From Halichondria panicea (lineage: Eukaryota > Porifera > Demospongiae > Suberitida > Halichondriidae): a stretch of 64,000 nucleotides of DNA. The position numbers were made by a program, and so were the translations under genes. Below, in pieces: positions 30,091 through 42,296 of the stretch; within the stretch, counting starts at the first letter, position 1, and each line of letters starts with the position of its first letter. The notes below the pieces were generated by a model. It did not search any database. It had not been told where the DNA came from and was given only the letters and a program-made list of their open reading frames with translations. The stretch is taken from NCBI RefSeq assembly GCF_963675165.1, contig NC_087392.1, forward strand, positions 265,001 through 329,000, given 5' to 3'.

Positions 30091-30662
30091 CTTGATCTAT
30101 TGTAGGTCACTCCAGCTCCCCTAGATAGCTTTATATAGCACCTTCTTACCACTTTTACAGGCCACGTGGACCAATTACCAATTTTGCAAAAAAAAAATTT
30201 TGTTCATCTGGTAAGACTGGAAGCCACTCCCCTTCTCTCCCACAGAGTGAAGGGAAGTTAAGTGGTTTCTAGTCTATGTTGTTGTCGGTACTCGTTTTTT
30301 TTCAGGGCAAATGCTCGGACCCTTTTTTACGTAGTTTCTTTGTTTTTGTGATTGATAAACAGAAAAACTTTATGCTACTGACAGGAATCGAACTAGCAAC
30401 CAACCGATTTATAAGCAGAACAGAACACATAACCAATTCGCCATTCTTTACTACCCGGTACCCGGAAGTGAATGTTATTTTACGGGGACCGGCTATGTGG
30501 CCCCCCCAGTCCAAAGTTATTATTAGGGACATCTTCATGCAGATCAAGCCTACAGGGTTCCAAATTAACGTCACACAATTGATTTGAATATTAGTATTGG
30601 AATAATGCCAAACACTTCCATATTAAGCATAAGCATAAATACAGAGTAACGTCCGTCCACTG
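30091..30662. other. Intergenic region with a tRNA-like relic
   Basis: Upstream of UTP14 and downstream of the CARD gene. On the minus strand at about 30372-30446 there is a B-box-like GTTCGATTCC preceded by CTTATAA (anticodon-loop-like) and an A-box-like TGGCGAATTGG. Acceptor, anticodon and T stems do not pair properly, so this is at best a decayed tRNA or tRNA-derived SINE fragment. The open frame at 30276-30587 (+) has no known motif and overlaps this relic. Confidence 0.4.
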
Positions 30663-33600
30663 CTAGCTTTTCCTGACCCTCACAGTGTAGTGATGGTCGA
30701 ACCACTCGTCCACCACGTCACCAGTCTAAAGGAGAGAATAACGCAGTGATAATCATTGCTATGACAGCAGCCAATACTGCACCTACCCTGTATCCAGTAG
30801 TGCACACATTGTAAGCAATGGGCAGGTGGTAGTTGTGCACACCAGTTTGTAGGAATGGCTCCACACACAGCCTGGAGGGACTCACCCACACACGGTACTC
30901 ATCCCGTATATGCCCCGCCTCAGGCTTATAACCTATAGCACAGTGAGGGGAGTGACAGATATGCCTCACCACCACCACAATGGCCTACCTTGAGGGATCT
31001 CTGTACCTAGTAGGAGCTTAGCCGGGGGGCACACTGTCACAAGATCCATTTGTTGGTACATTTCTGGGGCTTCTTCCTCTCCCTCGTTCAAGAAACTGAT
31101 GGCACCTGTCAACGATTAGATAGTGGAACAATGGTGCAGCTGTTGGATGATGGTTGTGCGTGTGCGTACCTGTTTCTTCCAAGCAGAGGATATAAAAGAA
31201 TAACTGCTTGTCTGAGAGAGCATTGAACTGGACATTGATCACACCACCTTCGTCCACATCCATGGCTTCTCCTGAGGACAAACAGAGCACGGGGCAAATG
31301 GATATAATAATCAAGGTAAACCAAGAAAGACAGTTACCGTGTGTGTTCCCGTGAAGCTGTAACTGTACTCTAGTGTCTCCAGCATCAGACATCATGGGAG
31401 GGGGTGGTGTTGGGGAGGGGTTTTCCCCAAACTTAGTAGGCTGGATGGTCACCATGGACGCAATAATTGGTCGCTGAAACGCATACTTCCTCGGATACGA
31501 AGAAGTGAAGGAATCTGTTTTAAGAATGGGAAACTGTGTCTCCAGACACACAACCAGCTCCTTCACACCTGTGAGAGCTGTAGCAACAAGTGGGTGGTCC
31601 ATCACAACCATTCAATCAGCAGTATCAATATCATTATTACCGATAAACTCTATTTTATCGAGACTAGTTGCCATGCCGAGGTGAAGAGCCATCTCCCCTC
31701 CTCCGCCTACACCATTCCAGGTGAGCTGATGAGTGTCCAACGTGAGGCAGCCATTCTTGGCAATGCCAGGCTTCAGTGACCATGCAGGAATGAACGGCCA
31801 GGGTCTGTTCACCCACAGCTGGTCCACATAACCTGACAGAGGGGGTGGGCTGATGAATACAATAGCAACTCTAGACACACTCACTCACCACTCTTTGATT
31901 TGGGTCTCTTGGCCTTCAGTTTAAAGGTGATGGAGAATTGTGCCTCAGGGTCAACTGTGTTCAGCTGGAACACAATGAAGCCGGCTATTTCATCTGTGGC
32001 CAAATCTAAGCTGGGTTTTGAACAGTCAACAACTTTCTTTAGAATGGTCTTTCTATATGTGACAGTTGCCTCTTTCACAAATTTGGAGTGAGTGGGGTCA
32101 CCTGCACAAAGACACATCTAGTAATACCTTGTATAATAAATACTAGAGACATAAATTAAAGAAATCTCTCAATTTCCTTTCATTTCACCTCTCAACTCTA
32201 CAGCAGTAATGATTCTATTCTGTTTGAATTGCACAGTCAAACTGGGAGTACGATCTGCCTTGGCGGGGGTCCAGAATTGAGGGGGGTCAGTGAACTTTAG
32301 AATAGCCTCGTAACCTAGTGACGACAGATGAACGCCCACACAAGAACTCCGGAATATCTCAAATTCTCGACACAATGGTGCAGCTGTCGATAATAGCGGC
32401 CGAGCTGTTGGAGTGTAGCAGAGTATTGATATATGAATAGTACTCAATTATCTGGCAATTAGTAGCTAGGATATTGATTGTTTCAAAGACAAAATATAAT
32501 TAACAAATAATGTACAGACATACCCACAGTCAGAGTATTGATGTATGAATAGCTACAATGTAGGGTATTGATTGTTTCAAAGACAAAGCAAATTAAATAA
32601 GGTACTACGAATAATAGACATACCCACAGTAATGAAGCAGTCATGTGACAGGTGGGGTGACCTCTGTCGAGACTTGAGACCCTTGACGTACTTGAATCGT
32701 GCAATAATCTCTGCCCAGGACAATCCACCATTATACACACACACACACACGGTAAGGATGGCCTACCTAGCATTGACTTGACCTTCTCCATGGATGATGA
32801 CATCATGGGATATTTGATGTCTCCTCTCACATCCTTCACATGATACACTTGCTCCACAAAACTCACAACTACCGCAGCACTGCACACACACACACATAGA
32901 CACATACTCCATAAAAATAATCTGCTAGCAGTCAAAGCTGGATTCCAACCATCGTAGAAGCTTTCCGTTTGATTGTGAGTTGAGGGTGTGCGACTGATAA
33001 TCCTTGCCCACCCCTACCTTTTGTACACCATTCAAACACACAGTACAAGGCTGATTTGTACAGACATTAATTTTTGTGCTATAGAAACAACAGATTTGTA
33101 AGCTTTGCTGATTGAACTTAATGCTACTAACAGGTGTACACAGCCCCCCTCCCCCCACTCACTCACTTGGTCTCCTGGGGGACGTAGGCTAGGAGATTAG
33201 AGCGCTCCTTGATATACGTCTTGAGAGTGTTGGTGTCCCCACGCTCTAGTTCCCGTGGATACACAGCCAATCGCTGGTGGAGGGGAAACTTCTTCCTTGC
33301 CAGCACGAACTCCAGACCTCTACTCACTCCACACAACTCACCCTGTGATCATAACATCACACAATCAATAGTACACTTGTAGCCTGAGAAGAACAAGTTA
33401 TGCTCTGGTGTGGTTGATGGATGGACACACGTGTAGCTAGGCTAGGATACCTTGTATAGTTCTGTGAGTGTGTCCAGGAGGCGTGTCCAGTCCCCCTCGT
33501 CAATCACGCCCACACAATGTAGGTGGAAGGACTCTGTGACACGCCCACTCACTCGTACCCTCGGCCGCAGAACATGAAACAACTCCAACTGGTCCCCTTG

Positions 33601-36570
33601 GATAAGGCCGGCCATCGTACCAGTGGTCAGCTGTGAGGAGTGTAAGATGTGTGAAATGTGATGGGAGTGGGCGGTACCTTAACACTATTGACAAACATGT
33701 CATCTCCGGAGGTAGTCCTTGTGAGGTCAGCTCTGAAGGCTTGCTGGTTAGGTAGGGAGGTCTTGTCCAGGAAGCAGCGATCCATGGCCCCCTAATAATG
33801 AAAGGACAATGAACACACAGTGAGTGTGATGGTGTACGTCTTACCGCCATGGCGGGTATGAAGAGAGGGTGAAGACGACCATTCCCACTAGAGTGCCAAT
33901 AGAAGGACACAGCCTCATAGAGGGAACGATGACTCACCAACTCTTCTTTGTTCCTGTGTGGGTGTTTCAGTTACCACCAGTTGAGGCCGTGAGTGCTTGT
34001 ACAGTTATGGATACTACACAGGAACTATACACACCCACTCACTTGAGCACACACGAGACGATTGCCTTGGTAACGGTCTCAGTGAGCAACCCCAGTGGTG
34101 ATCCTATTCCTCTCCCCTTCGGTCCTCTGCTATCAGCTATGGCTGCTGGGTCTGGCTGAAGGTACAGCACCACGGTATTAGCCTCAGGCGACACCAGAGG
34201 CAGCCACGGACTCTCCATAATCTCCACTTGTGAGACCTGACGTGTCTTATCATAGGATACAGCGTGGGAGGGGTCAGTGTCGATGAGGATGGTCACATGA
34301 CTCCCGGGCATCTCCCGTACCCACTCAACCAGGTCACTGCACTCGATACTGTCCAACTGTAGGGAAGTGATGGTGATGTGTACAGTTGAGGTAGACACAC
34401 AACATACCGATAAACGCCCAAATTTGGATGCATTTGTTCTCAGCACTGCTCCACTGTATAGGGAGCTTCCCCCCGTCTAATGAAAGGGACTTACTCTCAC
34501 GATAAGAATAAGAACACAGACCACACCCACCTTTATCGGGAACTGTATGCCAGAGAGGAACAGGAACACTATCGCTTCATCCATACACTTGCTTGCCACC
34601 TGAGAAATAAACCTCTCAGTGATGACCTTTGCCCTCTTGTCTTTACCCTCCTTGGCAGCTCTCGGAAGCTGGTCATCGTCAATATTTGTATCGAAGTGGA
34701 TCACGTGGAAATCTTTACTGGCCAGCTGTCTCTTCAACGTCTCTCTGGACGATTGAATAATAAATGATGCATGAAAACAAAAACAAGTAATGCATTCTTT
34801 ATGCATAATTATGCATACAATCAATTGTCACTACAACTCGACAATTTAGCCACCCATCCCCCCACACATACCCACACACACACCACCCCCACCCCCACAC
34901 CTGTGCTCCTTCACTGGCTGGTCGAACTGCATCGGCTCCAGACTGGTGGGCAGTCCGTTCCTCGAGAGGTAGTAGTCCGCACTCACAAACACAGCCACCT
35001 TCTCTGTAAAGAACCCATAAGACCCAACAACATACTGTGGGTAACCACTGATAGTAATAAGTACACAGTGGGTACACAGTGGTAAGATACCACAGATAGC
35101 ATTTCCCAAAAGATCTCACCATGTTTTCCTCCCCCTGACTGAACTGGCTTCTTCATTACCATCGAACCCTGAGGGGCTGCATTAAACAAGGCAAACTGCA
35201 TTAACCTGTTTCTGACAAAATTCGACAAAAAAATACAAAATTATTTTCCGAAAATAGGACAATAAGCAAATCAATGGCTTACATGCTAATAACAGTTCTC
35301 CAGCTTCTCTATTGACGGGGGATTCTTTAAGAGACTCAGCGAACTTGACCATGAAGCTGAGCTCCTTATCCAGTAGTAGGTCCAGCAGACTCTCCGTCTG
35401 GGTCTCCGTCTGGCTCAGGTAGTCTGCATCCTGTTTGGTGATCACCTGATGTTTGAGCAGCGAGGGTAGTAATGCTGGTACATTGATCTGATCCACTAGA
35501 GTGTCGCGGTGCCTCAAGATGCGCTGGTGAACCTCTTGACCAATCACTTTATCTCTCCTCTCCAGTTGCAGGATCTCGATACGGTCACTCTGACTGATGA
35601 GGTCCCTCTGAGGATGCTCCTTAAAGAACTTCTTCACTGCCAGTGGTGCATGGATATAAGTGGAGGCAGTACAATACTGTAACATTATAGGCCTAGGCTT
35701 TAACTAGGATTGGCACTTCTGTACCACTTTTCATTTATGTACATGTATCAAGTGCCAAAAATCAATTATCACATGTGGAAGAAGAAATTTCTATGAGAAG
35801 GTTACCTTCTGCAAACAATATTTCAGACAGCTTCTCATGGCCTGGATTTGGAAGGTCTTTCTGCAGAGCTGACAAGAAGCTGATGAAGCCGCGTGTGCCG
35901 TGCATCTCCAGCATAGGGAACAGTCTCTCCAGTGTTTCCTTGAGAGTGCGATCATTGTTCTGTAGGTCGAGGAAAGTGCTCAGTGGTATAGCCTGTAGTG
36001 TTAGCAGGGACTTGAGCAAAGAGACAAGGTTGATGCTACGGATGATGGATGAGAGCTGACCCTCTAGTATGGTGAAGAGTGGCGACTGCAGCTGACTGTC
36101 CACTAACTCTCCTTCCAATAGACGTAATATCTCAGCATGATTGGGAGTCTCTGCCTCACGCAGTGAAGCTATGAAGCCATCGATGGCAACTTGTCCTTTT
36201 TGGTAGAGAAAGCTCAACAGAAAGTTAGACCTCTCAAACTGAGTATGATGTTTCGCATCAGATACTTTCTTAATGATTTCTTCGGTGAGTATTCCTTTTT
36301 CTTTGAGAGGAGGAAGCAGCTTGGCTATATCAATGAGCTGCAACACTTTAGCATTCTGCTGACGAACTTCTTCCACTGTCACCTGGGCCCCTGCAGAGGA
36401 CAGATCAATATTAATGGTATCACCATGCACATGGTATTTCACAGCACCCAAGTGCAGTACCTATACCCCCGGACCCTCTGATATGCATGCAACATTGTGT
36501 ACAAAACTTGCTTCTACATCTATCCTCACACAACAAGCTGGCAGCTATGAATACCTTCAGTAGAGCTCAT
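30663..36570 (-). CDS. Triple-CARD, caspase-fold pseudoenzyme, discoidin-like protein
   Basis: Twenty-one GT-AG exons, all in phase, give 1,229 residues from ATG 36568-36570 to TAG 30663-30665. Residues about 12-98 and 107-198 are CARD-like helical domains; residues 237-318 (HRDTLVDQINVPALLPSLLK...) are a clear CARD. Residues about 338-579 have the caspase/C14 strand order: VAVFVSADYYL, DFHVIHFD, DEAIVFLFLSGIQF, SHVTILIDTDPS, then GLLTETVTKAI. The catalytic His slot (SGH) is SGI at 433, and the Cys slot (DAC) is DTD at 466. Residues about 815-943 resemble F5/8 type C (FWTPAKADRTPSLTVQF, RIITAVELRG, VKEATVTYR). Segments 580-814 and 945-1229 are unrecognised. CARD proteins assemble by homotypic contacts; a dead caspase fold suggests a scaffold or inhibitor. 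Name and partners are unknown. Confidence 0.85.
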
Positions 36571-36682
36571 CTCAGGCTTTGCTCATTCTGGTCTCGCATC
36601 AGATTTGGTAGCTAAAAAACTGGGGCCTGCTAATCCAATTATCGATCTAAAGAGGCACACCTCCGCTATTGTCAAGAGGGAC
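36571..36682. promoter_or_regulatory. Bidirectional promoter interval, CARD gene / TPGS1
   Basis: Only 112 bp separate the two divergent start codons (36570 minus, 36683 plus). No TATA box is evident. Shared regulation is inferred from spacing alone. Confidence 0.5.
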
Positions 36683-38382
<1,700 letters not shown>

Positions 38383-38526
38383 CCTTGGTTATATATATAG
38401 AACACTCATGAGGGACGTTAATTCATGCTAACATTCTCCAATGTATCACTTATTGTTATAAATGTGTGTGTAAAAAGATTGAATCTTTGCTGGAATTTCA
38501 CTAAATAATATTCTCTCACCTCCCTT

Positions 38527-38532
38527 TTTATT
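38527..38532 (-). promoter_or_regulatory. Poly(A) signal of MOSPD2
   Basis: AATAAA on the minus strand, about 90 bp beyond the MOSPD2 stop at 38620-38622. The convergent gap (38383-38619) holds no other gene. Confidence 0.55.
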
Positions 38533-38619
38533 CAAACATTATAAAAAATATAATCACCTGCAGTATATACAAACACAAACACGCTGCATGCAAAGACCAC
38601 ACTAATACATATACTAAAG

Positions 38620-39341
38620 TTACAGAAAGTAAGCGACCAGGAGCACCACTAGAACTAAACAGATAAGCACATAGTTTAGAATTAACAGTTTATCCAGTTT
38701 TTGTTTGATTTCGACATTTTCTGCACACAGTGTGGCGACCTGGAGGAGAGTGAGTATAAGAATCATCACATTGCAGTTATGAATGAGGTGATCCTTACCT
38801 TCAGCTCCAATGTTCTGAGTGGGGTAGCTGGTGTCGTTGTTTGAGGGCTCTGTAAGTTTGTGACCTTAGCAGCTGCAGAGGAGGCAGACGACTCCTTGAG
38901 GGCTGGTTTGGGGGGAATATCTGACAACCAGCGACAGTGCATTCTAGAGGAGAGGGGGCATATAACTTGACACGCTATAATGAAGCTAACATTTGATTAC
39001 CTGTGCTCTCTGATGTCTTTGCTAGGCAGTGCTCTCCAGAACTCTATGAGTCTCTCCATGTCTGGCAGACTAGCCTCAGGGGAGAACGTGTACGTCTGTA
39101 CGAGGAACTTGTCCTGGGACACACTCGTCTTGCCAGCACCTGCACAACATGCACAAAGAGAGAAGGGGATGAGAGGGAGGGAGAGAGGGGGATGAGAGAG
39201 AGAGGGAGAGAGAGAGGGGGGTAGTGGTACCTGGTGAGAACAAGACCTGCACTTTGGCCACACTCCTGCCATCCACTAGCGCCACATTAGGACGTACTTT
39301 GTAGCGAGTAGGAGCAGTCGTTTTGATCTGTGTGTGTGTGT

Positions 39342-39374
<33 letters not shown>

Positions 39375-41455
39375 AGTGAGGGGAGACAAATGGTCAATGC
39401 TATTAGTGGGTGTGTCCTGGTCACCTTGTAGAGCACAGAGTTGTCCGAGATGTTGGTGAGGGTGAGAGTACACGTGACCTCCGAGTCTTTCTTGCCAATA
39501 AATGTCAGCTCAGTTGAAGGACTAACAGAAACAGAGCAGCAAATAGACTAGATTATTATCAACAAGAGTGGACTCACCTCAACATGACATCACCCATGGT
39601 TGCCACGCCCCCATTTCTTGGATCAGCCGAGTGTCTCCTAGCAGACAAACGTCCGTTTAGTGATGCTGACTCGGCACCTTCGTCCATGCTGTTGGATCTC
39701 TTGCCATCCTGTAGACTCATGAGACGAGATACTTGTCTTCGTCTGAACCCCCGGCCAGATCCCCCCTGTAGTAGTCGTTGGTCCGGGCTGACAGGACGCC
39801 TCTCCTCACCATCATCAGGACCAAAGCGGCTCTGACGGGTGGGTGGGAGCCCAGATGAGAACCGTACCTGGGAGTGGGGGGGGGTAACATTTCTCTGCTA
39901 ATAGTACATGTATTAATAATTATTACGAATAACATAACAATTAAGTTATAGCCCACGGTTGTTCTTAAAACTGAATCTAAAAGATCTAACATAAAACACA
40001 CCATCTTGTAGCTCTATCGAAGACTTACTACAGTAACTAAAAACCAAAAAAATGCACATTTTAGCTGTGAATTTGACAATCCTAAATCAACACAAAGGCT
40101 TGCACACGCTTTTTCTTCAAAAATGAACTCAGTCTTGATATTAAGAAATGTGATGCCTACCTGTCTGGCCCTGTCAGCAGTCTCACTGATGAGTGACTCC
40201 TCTCCCTCGTCCTCGTCCTCAGCACCTGCCTCTGGCATTATGGTGGACATGGCCAGCTCAAACATACGATCCCTCTCCACCTGGTAGTCAAACTCCCACG
40301 TGTCCTCTCCTCCAAACTTGACCAGCAGCTGATCCTTAGGAATATACTCACACATGGTTTCCTTGGTTACAAACCTGGGAGTATGACGTGTTTTAATCCA
40401 AATCATTTTTTGGCCTTGAACTATAATAGCCTATGGTTGGTTAAAAGCCGAAATTGGCAAATTCTGTCATCTCCTAAATATGAACAGTCATGGTACCATT
40501 TGAAAGGCTCTTTTTAAGCTTTCAGAAAATCATAAAATCGTTGAAATTGGATCCATGGAATTAAGTTATGGCGACTGAAATGACTAAGGAGGTCAATATA
40601 TCAGCCTTTAAAAATGTCAACTACAATGAAAAGGCCATTAACAAAATCTGGTTTATGTCAACGGATACAGGTGTTATCACAATGCTCTCTTACTTGACTT
40701 TGGCAATGGCGCCCTCACCCAGCCAGCCCTGCACTATCTTCCAGGCAGCTGTATATAGGAGATATATAGTGACAATCACCATAGCAACTCGGCCACTGAC
40801 CTTGTAGGACCCAGGGCATATTGTAGATAAGCAACCATGAGAGGAGGTTGGGGTAGTAGATCTTGAAAGCATTGACTATAAATCTGACGAGGTCCATATC
40901 CATCTGAGCAAGGCCGGCTCCATTCATGTCGAACACCATACACATCTTGTTCTTGGGATACACTTTTCTCTACATGGGATAAGAGGAGGTGGTCCTTTGA
41001 TCAGCATGTACACACACACACACACACACATGATTATAAGTACACTCACTGAACATCACAAGTATAGCACCATTTAATTGACTCTTACATGCATTTCAAA
41101 GGAGAAGGCGATCCACTTGAGCAGCATGGGAGCTTTCTTAGAGTCCTTGCGATGAATGTGGATGTTTAGAATACCTGAGGGAGACATAATCGAGGGCGCC
41201 CTTTAACAGAGGACACCTCCACTTACAGACATTGTTTCCATCATTGTCGTATCCCCTATTCCAGGCCATGCCCGACTTCCATAGACTCTCATCAATATCC
41301 GTCCATAGAATATCTGCAAGATGGCAATACACACATACACACCACTATCATTGTGAGGGTGAGTACCACAATCATTGTGGTGATGGTATACTACACACAC
41401 AGGGAACACACACACACTGGGAACACACACACACTGGGAGCACACACACACTGGG

Positions 41456-41512
<57 letters not shown>

Positions 41513-42110
41513 GGAGCACACACACACACACACTGGGAGCACACACACACACACACACTGGGAGCACACACACACACACACTGGGAGCACACACACAGGG
41601 AACACACACACACTGGGTGCACACACACACACACACTGGGAGCACAACAACGCACCATTAATACCAAACGATTTCCTCCACTTCTGACAGTCAACCTGTG
41701 CCAGTATAGTGAGTACAAGGTTAGGGGGGAGGGGCTAGGGCTCACCATATGCTTGTATGCATTGTCCAGGTTGCCTTTGTTGTGAGCTACAAAGCGTGGC
41801 ACATAGAGTGGGTCACTGCGAACCATCTCAATGTCTCGTGAGTCCATCTCTTCATCATCTGAAGGAGTGGCATATTGAGTGGGGATTAAATAGAGTGCCT
41901 GATAGCTTACCTGCATGATGCTCCAGAAACCTCTCTCTGAGGACTTCAGAGTGTGATGCAAGCTCCTACAAGGGGAGGGAGTGTATATTCACCAGCTAGT
42001 ACCAGCACAGGCATGCATTGTGTATGTGGGTGAAGGCTATTTGATATAGCATTGGAACCACACTGTTTGCTTGCTTGGCTTACTTCTTCAGACAGAGCCT
42101 GCGCCATCAT
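38620..42110 (-). CDS. MOSPD2: MOSPD2, CRAL-TRIO plus MSP-domain ER membrane tether
   Basis: Begins MMAQALSEE (42110; second ATG at 42107). The CRAL-TRIO domain spans about 41890-40310 and includes MDLVRFIVNAFKIYYPNLLS, YNMPWVLQ and AAWKIVQGWLG, matching human MOSPD2 VRFIINCFKVYYPKYLS...FDMPWLMNAAFKIVKTWLG. An acidic linker follows (AGAEDEDEGEESL), then the MSP domain (about 39600-38990): LTFIGKKDSEVTCTLTLTNI, YKIKTTAPTRYKVRPN, FLVQTY, EFWRALPSKDIREHR. The last exon (38620 to about 38727) encodes a C-terminal transmembrane anchor (LLILNYVLICLVLVVLLVAY) and TAA. MOSPD2 family proteins sit in the ER membrane and bind FFAT-motif partners and lipid droplets at contact sites. Divergent from FANCB with 186 bp between starts. 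Confidence 0.92.
40420..40580. repeat. Foldback repeat copy in MOSPD2 intron
   Basis: Carries TTTGAAAGGCTCTTTTTAAG, CTTTCAGAAAATCATAAAAT and ATTGGATCCATGGAATTAAG followed by TTATGGC, the right arm of the dispersed foldback family. Confidence 0.65.
41395..41645. repeat. Compound (CA)n / CTGGGAGCACA minisatellite in MOSPD2 intron
   Basis: About eleven repeats of CTGGGAGCACACACACAC or GGGAACACACAC of variable length. Non-coding. Confidence 0.9.
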
Positions 42111-42296
42111 CAGTGAGCTCTAGAAGGTACTAGCTTGAGCTGAACACGGGTATGTACCTATGGGTACGGGTAGCTAGCTTTAGTAGACTTTTCTCTTCTG
42201 TTGAATAACTTTTTTTGTAGTCAAGTGACTTTGATCTTATGTAGCTTAAAGCATTGACGATCTTTACCCGCTAAGTCCACATGGCAAGCTGCTAGA
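42111..42296. promoter_or_regulatory. Bidirectional promoter interval, MOSPD2 / FANCB
   Basis: 186 bp between divergent start codons. No obvious TATA box; a shared promoter is inferred from the spacing. The same two genes are adjacent and head-to-head on human Xp22. Confidence 0.6.

Noticed and set aside
30372-30446. Functional tRNA on the minus strand
   Set aside because: Box B-like GTTCGATTCC and an anticodon-like loop are present, but acceptor, anticodon and T stems do not pair; kept only as a decayed relic.
30276-30587. 103-codon plus-strand ORF between UTP14 and the CARD gene
   Set aside because: No motif, no splice context, starts in low-complexity T-rich DNA and overlaps a tRNA-like relic.
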